A stretch of DNA of 64,000 nt. Origin: Chiridota heheva (Eukaryota > Echinodermata > Holothuroidea > Apodida > Chiridotidae). The notes beneath the pieces were generated by a model. It did not search any database. It was not told the DNA's origin and saw only the letters and a list, made by a program, of their open reading frames with translations. Positions 35,406 through 48,114 of the stretch are shown piece by piece. The translations under genes and the position numbers were made by a program. The stretch spans positions 37,501 through 101,500 of the forward strand of contig JAIGNY010000125.1 in assembly GCA_020152595.1 (NCBI GenBank), written 5' to 3'. Numbering within the stretch: the stretch's first letter is position 1; every line of letters starts with the position of its first letter.

Positions 35406-37025
35406 ATAAAAAAGTAGGGAACAGTTCTCTCTCCAAAATGGATCAAACTGTTCTCATCAGAATTTGCAACTCGTTCAACTGTTTATGATATTTACAGTTT
35501 TTCGATTATTACCATCTTGTACTTCGACAATTTCTCATTTAAACTAATATTCTCGTTATCTTAATATGGATTATTAAAGGAATGAATTGATGAAACCACA
35601 TTGGTATCTTATTCGTTGAAGAGTTATTAAATCGGGTATCAAAGTGGAAAGATTTCACAAAAGTATTGAAAAGTAATTTATTGAGATGTCAAGTAAATAA
35701 AGAATGGTCTTGTAAAGAATTTTATATTTCAAAAAGTAAACAAAAACTGTTTTCAATAATTAGAAAGAGACAATTAATTTGTAATACTCCTATCATATGT
35801 ATGAAAATGAAAGTGTACATGAATAATCATTATTTAAACACTTTTTTAGAGTTTAATCTTTTGTCAGTTCATTTGTACGATGAGACTTTCAAACCGAGGG
35901 ATCACACACACTTAGACACCACACTGAACGGTAGCAGTAGTCCATTTGGCGTATTTTCGTTTATTGAAAACAGATATTCATAGGTCATCAAACGTTGATT
36001 GACTTTCTTTCAAGGAAGAGAGAAATATTCAGAAAAATCTGCAGAAAAATTTACGAATTTAAGATTCGGAAGGTTAAACAATTGATATCAAAGACTTCAC
36101 TATGATTATAGTCACTGTAAGTCACATTTTGTAATTTCTTCTACAAAAAGTAAAGCAAACGAATATTTGGAGGTGAGATAAAAAAAAAAACCTTTCAAAT
36201 TCTGTGTTTTCCGAATAAAAAGCGATTTGACATATGTCTAACATTTACATTACCAAGTACAAAGACGACACTACATTGAGGCATTTTCAATACGTATTGG
36301 TAAGAAACAAAAATATTGATGTATCTGAAAGAAAACAAATTTACGTACCATTTGTTTAACGAATTTTTACAAAAGTAGTTTAAAAACACTTTTAAAGGTG
36401 CATTCCAATGTTGACATTCTATACTTTAATATTACCATAACATGAAACACTCCAAACATGTCAAATGAAGCAATAAACCTCTTGCATTTGGAATTACCAT
36501 TTCTTAAAGAAGTTGTTGACATTCACCGTAAAGAAGGGTTCACTTTATTTTTTTGCGGCACGCAGACAACGTTTTTGATCGTGTAGAGGCAAGGCAACAT
36601 AAGCTTGATTGAATCTGTCAAAACAGCCAAATATTTTATTGAAGATCGGTTTATTAAAACTTAATCATCTTTTAGTTTCTTCAATTTTCCTGACATAGAA
36701 AGCAAATTGTAATAAACAGAAAGGCTGTTATATTTCCTTATGTTAATTCGTTGGTTTATATTCGTCTGCAAATGGCTTTGAAGACCGTTCCAAATTAATA
36801 TCCAACTAAAATGCTGGAACAGAGATTTAAGGAGTGAAATTTAGAAACATTTACCACATTACAAATATTCCAAACTGTCTCTCTAATGCTAAGTTACGAA
36901 TCTTGCTAAAGAATAACTTAAACTTGTTCTGCCGTAACTAGGAAACTCAACTTGCTCTTTTCGAAAGACTGATCTGCCAATAATTTAATGACATTTTAAT
37001 ATACTATTGAAATACACTTTGTATT
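35406..37025. other. No recognisable feature
   Basis: A 105-codon plus-strand frame (35666-35983) is the longest here. It has no recognisable domain and no splice context I trust. Confidence 0.45.
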
Positions 37026-37273
37026 TTAAAGGAGCTGGCAGTCGAAAAGTGAGGGTGTAATTTTCTTGAGTATCAACAAAATTCTAGCACACTTTTCGTG
37101 CTCGTGATGGTACTGAAAACCTTTGGTACGGATACTGAAATTATTCATAATCATTACTTATGAATAATATTTTTCAACGACGCGAGTATCATGAATTAGA
37201 CCTGTGCTATTTCAAAATTTCCTTGACTTAGCCAAAAAGACGCCCTCACTTTTTGACGACCAAGAGCTTTTAA
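37026..37273. mobile_element. Palindromic MITE, TTAA-AGGAGCTGGCAGTCG
   Basis: TTAA at 37026-37029 and 37270-37273 flank inverted repeats (AGGAGCTGGCAGTCGAAAAG; CTTTTTGACGACCAAGAGCT). Both arms contain AGTGAGGG or its mirror. Confidence 0.8.
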
Positions 37274-37283
37274 TTCCTTAATG

Positions 37284-37451
37284 TTCAAGGCCAGTTTTCG
37301 TCTGTCGTGCGAAGTAAATAAAATCCAAATCCTGTGGTTTGATTGGTCGAAACACAATGGTACACTGTGCATTCACATTTATTGGCCAATCAGTATCGTT
37401 TTGGAATAAATTGTACGCCGCCACATTTTAATCACGATAGATGGCCTTTAA
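37284..37451. mobile_element. TTAA-AGGCC repeat element, copy 2
   Basis: Left end TTCAAGGCCAGTTTTCGTC; right end GATAGATGGCCTTTAA. Core GATTGGTCGAAACACAATGG as in copy 1. It sits about 10 bp from the preceding MITE. Confidence 0.7.
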
Positions 37452-38564
37452 GTTGTTTGTATGTCACATTAAATTATTAAGCAGGTATAGAAGTGAGTAA
37501 ATGGATGGATGAAAACCATCCTTAAAGTTCATTGTCTTGATGGGACACTCGTCCGAATATTGAAGACATTTTGTTCCAGGGTCTATAGAAAAATAAATGT
37601 TTCTCCTACACGCAACGAATTTTCGACATGACTATTCGAAATTAAATTTGACCTATAAGATATTTTGCTTTTTTGTGGTGTTAGTACTTCATTCTTCCAG
37701 TTTGTAGTACTCCATTCTTCCAGTTTATAGTGGCAGTTGAGCTTCAACGATACTCATCAAGTAAAAAATCCACCAGTTGCGTAGCCATGGGCCCCAAAAG
37801 TTTTAAAGTAGGAATCCAACCGTGATTTTTGATGCTAATATTCTCCATTGCTGGTGGCTATGGAACTTGCAAAATGTAACGCCCTGACTTTTCGGTCTAG
37901 TGATTCTTTCAGTGTTCAGAATAGCGAGATAAAAGAATGCAACAATGGGTATGAAATGGAGTAACTTTTCTTATGTATCAAATTCTATCAATAAAATGCT
38001 GCATAAATTAAGAAATCAAAGTAATTTCGACATGATATATCCTTTAAAATAATGATAATATTTACAAGCAATGAGTATGAGTTTATGTTTCGATAAGAAG
38101 GTACTAAGTTATTATTTCCTTGAGCCCAGAATTTAAATTATCTTTAAATACTTTGTGCAACAGAATTCCTTTGTGTATAATTTGATATTTATGTATAAAT
38201 TTGTTTTATATAATGGAAACAGAAAAACATGCAATAAACATTTTAAGTTTATGCAATTTACACGATCAAATTTGTAAAAGAAATAGTATAAGGCACCTTA
38301 ATCAAATTGATTAATTTGAAATGTTTTGTACAAAAATGCAGAAATAAAAATATCTCAAAACATTTTAGTCACATCTTTGAAGTGTGTTTTTTTAAGGTGA
38401 TTTAGTAATGTGTTTTTATCTTCTTATAATGTTCATATATTTGAGTCTGTATCTAGAGCTTGGGTGTAAGAAGCTTCCGGGAAGTGGGGCACGACCTCGT
38501 AGGGGGCATTTTCCAAGTAGTATTTATGTCGACAAAAATTGTATTCACGATTTCCCTTAATCGA

Positions 38565-38735
38565 TTAAAGACAATCTATCGTGATCAAAATGTGGCGGCA
38601 TACATTATGTTCCAAAGCGATTACTGATTGACCTCTCAGTATAAGTGCACATTGAACCATTTATTTTGACCAATCAAAACACACAAAGTGAATTATATTT
38701 ATGTCGTAAGTTGGAGACGACAACCGACCTCTAAC
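38565..38735. mobile_element. TTAA-AGGCC repeat element, copy 3 (inverted)
   Basis: Starts TTAAAGACAATCTATCGTGA, then AAAATGTGGCGGCATACATT, the mirror of the core of copies 1 and 2. The right end GGAGACGACAACCGACCTCTAA is the decayed mirror of the AGGCCGG end. Confidence 0.65.
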
Positions 38736-40019
38736 GATCGTCAAAATAAGTCATCGGATTTACCGAAAAAATACTTTATGTCTTACAGAAAGTTTGTCGC
38801 ACTTTATAATTAAAATAAGGAATCTGGACTGAATCTCTTACATCGCCTTTTTAAGTAACCCATATTCATTGTAATTTTGAAAACTTTAGATTCAAACTAT
38901 TCATCGATCATGCTCATCCTATCTGCGGGAACAAACAAGAAGAAGATGAGGTAGGAAGGGTTCCACTAGTCTTGCAAAAATATGTTTAGTAGGATGAATG
39001 ATCAAATTTACATTTGTTGAACTGAATCCATAGTTTTACTGCGCAAGAGATATTTAGCATGTAAACAACTGAAAGTTAAAATGACTGATGTCTTTGTTTG
39101 CCATTTGTGTATCACAGTACAGCAGTTGTCATGATATCAATCTGGTAAAAAAGGAAATGATTAGAATTATGTCCGTAGATTTAAAATTGTTGAGGACTGG
39201 ACAAAATGCATTTTATAGTTTTTTGTAGAATTTTAGGCAATCTATTACCAAAGTTTTTGTTCCCAGTTGAAGCCATTAATGTTAATCAACAATGACAATT
39301 TTAACCCAGCAATTACAAGGTCACATCTATTTATTATCCGCGTATAAAATTACGGCTTTGATCAAAGTTGCAGTGTTCAGTGTGGGAGAGGTCCTAAAAT
39401 AAGAAACCAAAAGGTTCCTTTAATTAAGAACTTTTCGTGACATAAACATCACCGTTTTGTGATATTTCCCATGATGCTTTGCTATACTAACGTTAAAGCT
39501 TTATGCAGTGTTATCAATTTAAATACCTCTGCGAAAAATATCTTTGCCTGGTGAAACCTAAAACTCAGTGATAAACCTTCATGGCTAAACTTTATACACT
39601 CCGCTTTTTATGTTTTGAAATATAAAGAAAATCGGATAAAATGCTACACTTTTTGGCGCAAAACAGTCATTTTAAAAATTCACATATTTGTAACAGTAGT
39701 CCTTGAGATTGCAGGTTCTAAGGAATAAAATTACACATTGCAAAATCAGTACATTCTTTATGACAAAATGGTCTCTCACTTTAATATTTATGTATATTTT
39801 TATCGCAAAATATGAACAAAACGGCTCTCAGGTACTTAAGAGTTTTCTTAAAATACGACTTCTCCCAGACACTGCCGGACTAGTTGTGAAATCGCAGCCT
39901 CAGATTCCTCAAAGTCTCTATGAATTATATCATATTTTGTCCTGTGATTTTGTGCCATTTTGTTCCTTTGGAGTTCCTCTTTTATATAAAATAACCTTGC
40001 TTGGCCACTGAACTAATCT
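38736..40019. other. No gene; weak dispersed repeat at 39830-39960
   Basis: Non-coding apart from a dispersed repeat related to 9740-9930 (CATATTTTGTCCTG and CAGATTCCTCA landmarks). Confidence 0.4.
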
Positions 40020-41326
40020 TTCAAGTTAAGAGACATTCTTATCCTCAGTGTAACAATTGCGTAAACGAATTAGGATAATGAAATTCAAAATACACGGAAT
40101 TGTCAGTTATTGCATTAATAAGCAGATATAGTTATTAATGGTCAATTCCTAAGGCAATGGATGGATTTGTTTTGTATTTTCATCCTAAAAATGTAATCAA
40201 TGTTAACTCAATGTATAAAACTTACGCTAAAGGCCGGATATCGGGTTAACGTGAATACCGTGGAGATAAGAAATATGATACAATCCGACGGTTTTGATTG
40301 GTCGAACAGTTTACACAATCACCGACCACACACCGACAAGCCAATTACTTACCGCCGCGGAAGTGACGCTCTTAGTATGATCACATATAGGTGAAGGTCA
40401 AACTATTTTCTTTAGACAAGATTCCCTCATTTACGTCAGAAAATTTGAATAAGAATAAAGGACTACAAAGCATATTGGTAAGTTAATTTATATTTCCAAT
40501 TTATTTTCAAAGTAGCAGGTTACATTTTATTAAGCAGATTACATTTTATTGAATGAATAAATGGTCTTTTTTAGTGCATGCACTTAAGAATTCTTACGAA
40601 AATAGCTATGAAAAGGTTAAACATAACAACGGTTTAGCATATTGTAGTACATTCTTATATTCCTTTTATGTAACATATAACTTTGATAGGGATATTTATA
40701 TCGTACCAAAATAGTCTCACATCGGTTCAACCCCACTGTCTTATGCACAAACTTCAATGAACGCAAAATAAGAATAATCCTTATTAATATAATTATTTGG
40801 TGACATTGTACAGTTGATAATCATTTAAATAAACCTTTCTGAAAATTAATAGGATTTCGATTTACAGTTCCAATGTAGGGTATTATAGCGTTTTCAAAAT
40901 ATTGCATTTATTATTGAAAGGTTACGTCGTAATACGTGTTTCTCTGTGTATCAGAACACATTACACCAATTTTGTGCAAAAAGTGTTATGATCAATTGTA
41001 TTTTAATTTCATTAATGAAAATTGAATTCGGTAATCGTTTTTTATTTTTCTGAGTAAAAGCACAATGTCATACTAACAAATTGGAAAAAGGTTGAACAAA
41101 GTTTTCTTATTCATAACACATACATTTATTATTTTGTTCACATTTCACAGTCGATTATCTTTCATATCATCGATTTACATTTACAATGTAGGTTATTTAC
41201 TGATGCACAAACTTAAATGAACGCAAAAATTTTTTTAAAAAATAAAAATTGTAATCTCTTAATAATTATTTGGCTATTTCTTACAGAGTTTTCAAAATAA
41301 GGTGTTTACTATTGAACAGAAGCGAC

Positions 41327-41587
41327 TTAATGGAAAGGTATTGTCCCATAAATAAATTCAGAAGTGTTTTTTACGTCACTTCCGGTTTTCAATTTTTCTT
41401 ATTGATTGCGAGAAATCTGTGACGTTATCGATAACACTATGTTCGGTCCGACGGATGTGACATCGATAACATCGTAGATTTCTCGCGATCAATATAGCAA
41501 ATTGAAAACCGGAAGTGACGTTGGCAACGAGGCGGCGTTCACTCCTGAATGTATATATGGGCAGATGGGACGAGATTTCTCCTTTAA
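41327..41587. mobile_element. Palindromic MITE, AGGAAAGGTATCGTC family, copy 3
   Basis: Flanked by TTAA at 41327-41330 and 41584-41587. Arms contain ACGTCACTTCCGGTTTTCAA and its mirror. It is inserted in segment A and absent from the corresponding place in segment B, so it post-dates the duplication. Confidence 0.88.
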
Positions 41588-42731
41588 TACTCGTTTATCG
41601 GTTTGGCAGAACACACCAACAACACAAATTATATGATCACTTGCATTTGAAATTCATTAACAAAGATTTAATTTACGTCGTCATTTTTTTGTTGAGTAAG
41701 AGCACAAACCAACAATTTGGTGAAAAGTAAAGCAAAACGCGAAATCTATGATTGCAAGTACAAAAGGAAATTGGTTGAAAGAAATAAAATAGATAAATTA
41801 TGAATCAAATTTCACCCCTACGTTCATCGATGTCTAAACTTAGAACGCAACTTGAAAATTATTTTCAAGATGGTCTTATAACAGTTGAACGCAATTATAT
41901 TCATAATGTTTGATATTGAGGCACTCTTTTTTTACACAAGAACACAAACAAAGGAAGAAGATGGTCTTATAACATTTGAATGCAATCATATTCATAATGT
42001 CTAATATTAAGGCACTTTTTGTGCACAAGAACACAAACAGAAACTTAAAGCAAAAATATAAACAAGGCAGATACTGAACAGGAAAAATAACATATGCATA
42101 TTATAGGAAAGGATCTTAGCTAACTCCAACGGAAGTAAACCAAATACATTTTTCAAACATGACATTTTAACCAGTGAGGCAAATATCTTACGATGCACGA
42201 TAAATTGAATCGTTTAACAATTTACAATGGTTACAGATATCAAACAAAATTTACTTAAGTTTTGCAGGTGTATCTAAGAAGTACAGACACTATCTCTTGA
42301 AGTAGTGACTTTGCGAAAAGTGGTTATTTGTATTTGAATTTCATGAAGAAACTTTAATTTATGTCATTATTTTGCATTTTTTTGAGTAAGAGCACAAACT
42401 AACAAAGTGAAAAGAAATGCAAAACGTGCAATCTATGGTTGCAAGGTAAAGAAGTAATTTTATTGAAAAAGTCGTCATTCTGTATAAATTCTTAATAAAC
42501 ATTTTCCCTATATATGTTCTTCGATATGTCACAATGTTTTAACTATAAAAGCAAATTTACAATTATTTTCAAGATGGTTTAATTACATTTTAATATGATA
42601 TAATTTATAATGCAGATCAAAAGAAAAAATAAAACATCATATAATTTAATAGTATATCATATTTATTCTCTATTAGAAGGTAAACCAAATACATGTTTCA
42701 TTCATTACATTTTAAGTAAGGCATTCGCCTT

Positions 42732-42832
42732 ATTCGCCTTATTTTACATAATACACATTCGCCTTATCTTACATAATACACATTCGCCTTATCTTACATA
42801 ATACACATTCGCCTTATCTTACATAATACACA
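42732..42832. repeat. 25-bp tandem repeat, four copies
   Basis: The unit begins ATTCGCCTTATCTTACATAA and ends TACAC. The four copies are nearly identical, so recent. Confidence 0.9.
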
Positions 42833-42970
42833 AATTCATTTAAAAACTTCTGTGAAAAAACTTGTAAGTTGTATCACATTGTACAGTTCGACGATAACTA
42901 CAAGGAAATCGCAATTAATTTACGATCGTTACAAATATCAAAGACGACTTCTTTGACTTGCATGTGTATT

Positions 42971-43044
42971 AACAAAGTAATGTTTCAACAAAGTAATGTA
43001 TTAACAAAGTAATGTATTAACAAAGTAATGTATCAACAAAGTAA
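42971..43044. repeat. 16-bp tandem repeat, about five copies
   Basis: Unit AACAAAGTAATGTATT. It is not present at the corresponding place in segment B. Confidence 0.85.
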
Positions 43045-43866
43045 AGACACTATCTCTTGAAAATAATGACTTTACGAAAAGTGTATTGGTCAGTCGTATT
43101 TGAATTTCATGAACAAACATTAATTTATGGAATCGTTTTGCGTTTTTCTGAGTATGAGCCCCCAAAAAACAATGTGAAAATAAATTTGATTGAAGAGCAA
43201 AGTCGTTACTCTGTATAAATTATAAATAAAATGTATTCAGCAAGTGAGAAACTGTTATGTATTTTATTATTAAGTACATCTGTGATTTAGTATTGTTTTG
43301 TAACATAAAAGAAAAACTATTTAGTTTCAATTTTACATAACATAACATAGTGTAATCCAAAATGTTAACCTTCACCTTGAACCTTGTTCAAGCGAAATTA
43401 AAACTTACAGAACTCTTCTTATCTACTGTGGCAAAATTATAGATGACATTTACGGTTACCCCTTTGTACCCGCTGGAATAATACATCGTACTTTATTACT
43501 AGCTCGATTTAGATTTATAGTAAATGAGATACCTAAATGTAAATGCCTTACACTAATTTCTGCAATGATGAACAGAGATGTTAAGTCAGCATGCGTTAAA
43601 AGATTTCAAATGATGCAATATACTATGAGAAAACATATTTTAGTGAGCAACATTTTCCAACTCTTACGCAGTTCATTTCCTCCTCCTAATGATCAAAATA
43701 TTGAGTGAAATTTATAGACAATAGAAACATGAAAGGATTAGTTCAGGGGTAAAGCAAGGCTATTTGATATAAAAGAGAACCCAAGGGAGAATTACTAACT
43801 TCAAATTTCCTACTGTACTCGTTAATCCGAGAGATCTTTAAGTAGTAGGAAGCTAAAATATTTCAT

Positions 43867-44908
43867 ACTTCTTGTTTATGACGTGTTCAAACAGCCAAAT
43901 TTCTTGTTTATGACGTGTTCAAACAGCCAAACTTCTTGTTTATGACGTCTTCAAACAGCCAAATGTCTTGTTTATGATGTGCTCAAACAACCGAACCTCT
44001 TTTTTATGACGCGGTCATACAGCCAAACTTCTTGTTTATGACGTGTTCAAACAGCCAAACTTCTTGTTTATGACGTGTTCAAACAGCCAAACTTCTTGTT
44101 TATGACGCGTTCAAACAGCCAAACTTCTTGTTTATGACGTCTTCAAACAGCCAAATTTCTTGTTTATGATGTGCTCAAACAGCCAAACTTCTTATTTATG
44201 ACGTCTTCAAACAGCCAAACTTCTTGTTTATGACGTGTTCAAACAGCCAAACTTCTTTTGTATGACGTGTTCAAACAGCCAAACTTCTTGTTTATGACGC
44301 GTTCAAACAGCCAAACTTCTTTGTTATGACGTGTTCAAACAGCCAAACTTCTTGTTTATGACGCGTTCAAACAGCCAAATTTCTTGTTTATGACGTGTTC
44401 AAACAGCCAAACTTCTTGTTTATGACGTGCTCAAACAGCCAAACTTCTTGTTTATGACGTGTTCAAACAGCCAAACTTCTTGTTTATGACGTGTTCAAAC
44501 TTCTTGTTTATGACGCGTTCAAACAGCCAAACTTCTTTGTTATGACGTGTTCAAACAGCCAAACTTCTTGTTTATGACGCGTTCAAACAGCCAAATTTCT
44601 TGTTTATGACGTGTTCAAACAGCCAAACTTCTTGTTTATGACGTGTTCAAACAGCCAAACTTCTTGTTTATGACGTGTTCAAACAGCCAAACTTCTTGTT
44701 TATGACGTGTTCAAACTTCTTGTTTATGACGTGTTCAAACAGCCAAACTTCTTGTTTATGACGTGTTCAAACAGCCAAACTTCTTGTTTATGACAAGTTC
44801 AAACAGCCAAACTTCTTGTTTATGACGTGTTCAAACAGCCAAACTTCTTGTTTATGACGTGTTCAAACAACCAAACGCCTTACTTATGACGTGTTCAAAC
44901 AGCCAAAC
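43867..44908. repeat. 32-bp minisatellite, ~33 copies
   Basis: The unit is CTTCTTGTTTATGACGTGTT followed by CAAACAGCCAAA. Some units are shortened (deletion of the CAGCCAAA part near 44500 and 44715). Located just downstream, in VLIG orientation, of the decayed VLIG fragment at 45140. Confidence 0.95.
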
Positions 44909-45139
44909 GTTTTTAATTATGTGAACTCATAATCATGTAAGTTCCTTTAAAGTTTAACGCAAACGAACTTAAAATTTAATGCATATTATTGTGTATTGTG
45001 CCTTATTTCTTACCCCTCACAACCCTTACCATGGTTTTGCCCTTGGGTCTTTAATTGAAACCAGAGCCCAACTTATTGACTTCCATTCACCATTCCCGAA
45101 ATATTGCAGCCTTTTGAAGTGTGTATGTAACCGTTCAAG

Positions 45140-46895
45140 ATGCCTATGCCATTATCCGTCGAGGAAAGACGCTTTTCGTATACTTGCCAGCGCTTCATCT
45201 TTTGCTATATCAAACCACTGGTGCAGTATAATTGCCTCGTTAGCACCAAACATTTTTGTAAAATCATAATTAAAGGATGTCAAAACCCATTTCCAGTAGC
45301 TATTTGGAGTATTATTTTGAATGCGTTGAATTTATCACCAGGGAAATGGGTTTGGTAATCTTGATACTTTTTTGGCTATCCTACTTCGGCATCCATGTAT
45401 ATTTGATCGGTGGTAATTGAAGATGTACAAATACTTGTTTTCAAGTTTGTTAGTGTTCATTGATTTACACCCAATAACACCTTCGGGATAATGAAGTTCC
45501 GCCCGATGTTTATCGTGTTTTTTTGTCATGTAATTGCAAGGAGCTTTACAAAAAGGACATTGTGCATCGCACCCCTGTACAAACTTCTTGTGAGGCTTCT
45601 CTGGCAATTCTAATCAACTATTAAGAGAATGAGAGACATTGCTGGGACCTGAGAGGTCCAACTGCCCAACACGTCCTCGCGTAGATCTGTTGTTAAAGAA
45701 AGGATAAACTGCTTGGTAAAAAACTGCATATTTTCCACATTAAATACACGTACAGCATCTACTTCTTCATCGTTGTAAGTAATTCCAATCATTTCCTTGA
45801 TGTTGTCATTTCCTTGATGTAAACAATTTCACCCATTTTCCAAAACAATTCCAGGTAGTTTCTTTTTTTCAGTAAGGTTTGAGCGGTGATTTGTTGTCTT
45901 ATTAATTGCCTCTAAACATTCTTTGTGGATTGCGGGACCTGTGTGATATTTTATCTCTTCGACAATTGATTCTTTCATCAGAAAGTACACTCTAGCAGCC
46001 GATCTAGTGTCCTGAAATCTTTGCTACATAGAGCAGAGAAACCTTCTTCAATTTTTCTTTTTCATTTATCAGATGAAAAAACAAAGAATGGTTCATTTCA
46101 TATTGTTGTCTTGCTTCGTGTAGAATTGGGATTGCTTTTATTCTGATTTCATATATTGCCTCTGCTTTCTTCTCTGCAGTCAAATGTGTCTTTTTTATGT
46201 CCTTCATGAAGGGAGGCTGCAGCATATAAAATTGGTTGTTGAACAATATTTGGGTCTTTCGCCAAACCGTTATCTATTTGGTTGCAAATATATTCAATGG
46301 ATTTGTTGGTTACAGCTGCAACTGCTTGACGTTGCCTCTCCGAGTTCCAAAAGAAAGTGTCGGAAGCTGCATCTCTTAAAGTTGAATTTTGTAACGCTTA
46401 ATTGTCGTTTTAGTTGTCTTGTAATACCCATTCTTGTACCTAGATCCATCACAATGTATTGAAATTTACTCTCAATCATCTCACTTGTTGTTGGATTAGG
46501 TAGGTATTTTACTTCAATCTGTTTTATCCAAGACAACCACAAACAATCAAATTTTGCCTTGATTTGTTGGGCCATATCATCCTCAGCTACAGTTTCGTCT
46601 TGAAGATAGGTCCGTAACTCAACTGCAGCTTGTTTCGATTTGAGTGTAATATCATTCCGATACTTTCAGACTTTGGCAACAAGACGTGAATATCGTTTAC
46701 TTCACTAAGAGCATCAACCTCTTTGTCTACTGCCTCCCACGCAGACAATTTAATGTCATTTCCAGTTAAATCTATATCTTTCCTGAATTCATCCTCATAT
46801 TTATGCAAGGCGTCATCATCTCGCACTTGCTCTGAGTGATATATTGTCATATGTTCCTCTACTGTAGATTTTGCTTTTTTTTTCAAGTTGGTATA
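45140..46895 (-). pseudogene. VLIG/GVIN-like (interferon-induced very large GTPase) C-terminal fragment A, decayed
   Basis: On the minus strand, conceptual pieces in order: EEHM...DDALHKYEDEF and AWEAVDKEVDALSE (46886-46587), FDCLWLSWIKQIE (46575-46294), AEAIYEIR...ARQQYEMNHS (46246-46004), RSAARVYFLMKESIVEE (about 46000-45900), the Cys/His motif CPFCKAPCNYMTKKHDKHR (45570-45500) and YWKWVLTSFNYDF with WFDIAKDEALASI (45290-45170). CPFC-x3-C-x-HD-x-H and the YWKWV...EEALASI tail are the C-terminal signature of very large inducible GTPases, cytosolic proteins linked to interferon responses in vertebrates. Frameshifts and stops separate the pieces, and homology to copy B stops near 46895. It lacks any GTPase domain here. 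Identification is from remembered family motifs. Confidence 0.72.
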
Positions 46896-47479
46896 GAATG
46901 CTTCACACGTACGAGACGCGATTGAGCTTCAATGTTGAAGGAATCACAGCAGAGAACAGTTTTCATAGTATTTCGTTAGACCAAAATAGTAACTTTCCTT
47001 CCAATATGTGTAAAATTCAAGTAAATATAATGAATGTCTTTGAAGCATGCACTGCACAAATTCCGAAATTTGCCATCTATTCATTCATGTAATTATATAA
47101 GCCTTTGCAAGATCCACGAGAACAAAATAGGCAGTGGCGCAGTCACAAAAGTTATGTGGGACATGAGGAATTTAGCTCTCGGGCCCTCTAAATCTTATTT
47201 TTGCTCAGGGCCCGTGGTGTTTACCCACCCTTCCCACCTTATCGTTAAGACACTGATTATTTATGCGAGCTGGTTCGTCGTGATTATTTGTAGCCTTTAT
47301 AAGCAAAAGTATATAGGAATGTGTTTTGTAACATTCATAACATTTCTTATCATGAAATATCAGAATGTTTAAGAAATAGCAATATTTCTTTTAATTTGAT
47401 GTAGTTCTTTTTTTCCATCCGTCCATTAGTTTTAGAACTTATCAAACTTTGACAGATATGAATCCAAACTTTACCTTTA

Positions 47480-48080
47480 CCGTTACTTTTGACGCTACCC
47501 ATCAGGAATCGACTTTTCTGCAGATCTTTATTATTTTATGCAAAAGGTATGCAGATTTTGGAGAACTGCGCAAAAATTGTTTCAAATTGGATGAATAGGC
47601 TCAAATTGAATGATGATAAAACAGAGTACATCAAATTCGCCAACAAACGCCGACTGTCGAAATGTGCAACCGATGGCATTTACAGTAAGAATGTTCATAT
47701 TACTGCAGTAAATATTTAGGTATCTGTCTTGATATGGAGTTAACTTTTAGAAACATATATATTAATTGGAAGTGTAGACATGTAGTGATACCGTGTTTAT
47801 TTTGCATCGTCGAAGATTATTAAGAAGTCACTGAAGTAGGACATCTTTTGAACCTCTTGTACAGTCTTTAGTCATCTCCCACTTGGACTACTGTGTTTTT
47901 GTTTGTTTTTTAACTCAAAGAAAAACCTTTTGGTGACAAGAATATTTCCCGTGGGGCACCCAAGGAATTTAACAAACTACCCACTAAAATGAAAATCATT
48001 TTTTCAAATAAAACTTTAATTTATTTAAAGAAAACTCAAGACCTATCTATTCCTCCAGGCTTTTCTGGGTTAAATTGTTA
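47480..48080 (+). mobile_element. LINE reverse-transcriptase remnant (CR1/Jockey-like style)
   Basis: Reads ILENCAKIVSNWMNRLKLND then DKTEYIKFA (47550-47640), then in other frames KYLGICLDMELTF, LVQSLVISHLDYCVF and PKEFNKLPTKMK. WM--N-LKLN-DKTE and S-LDYC are hallmarks of the C-terminal half of CR1/Jockey-like LINE RTs. 5'-truncated and frameshifted; ends near 48080, just before the 41-bp array. Confidence 0.7.
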
Positions 48081-48114
48081 CTTCATCTTTTCTTGATAGT
48101 CCATGTTTCTGCAA

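Larger units (their letters stand above)
40020..43260. repeat. Segment A of a divergent segmental duplication (partner 54220-57180 and 59900-60260)
   Basis: Collinear landmarks with segment B: CAATTCCTAA-GCGATGGATG, TAGCAGGTTA-TTTATTAA, ACCAAAATAG-C-CACAT-GGTTCA, TGTCTTATGCACAAACTT, and several GAGTAAGAGCACAAACTAAC blocks. AT-rich, with no conserved open frame. Confidence 0.65.

Noticed and set aside
35666-35983. 105-codon open frame
   Set aside because: No recognisable domain, no conserved context, AT-rich composition; compatible with chance.
43867-44908. Possible CRISPR-like array
   Set aside because: Units are directly adjacent 32-bp repeats with no unique spacers, in a eukaryotic genome; it is a minisatellite.
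44979-45358. Plus-strand open frames over the VLIG fragment
   Set aside because: Opposite-strand shadows of the minus-strand VLIG-like C-terminus.
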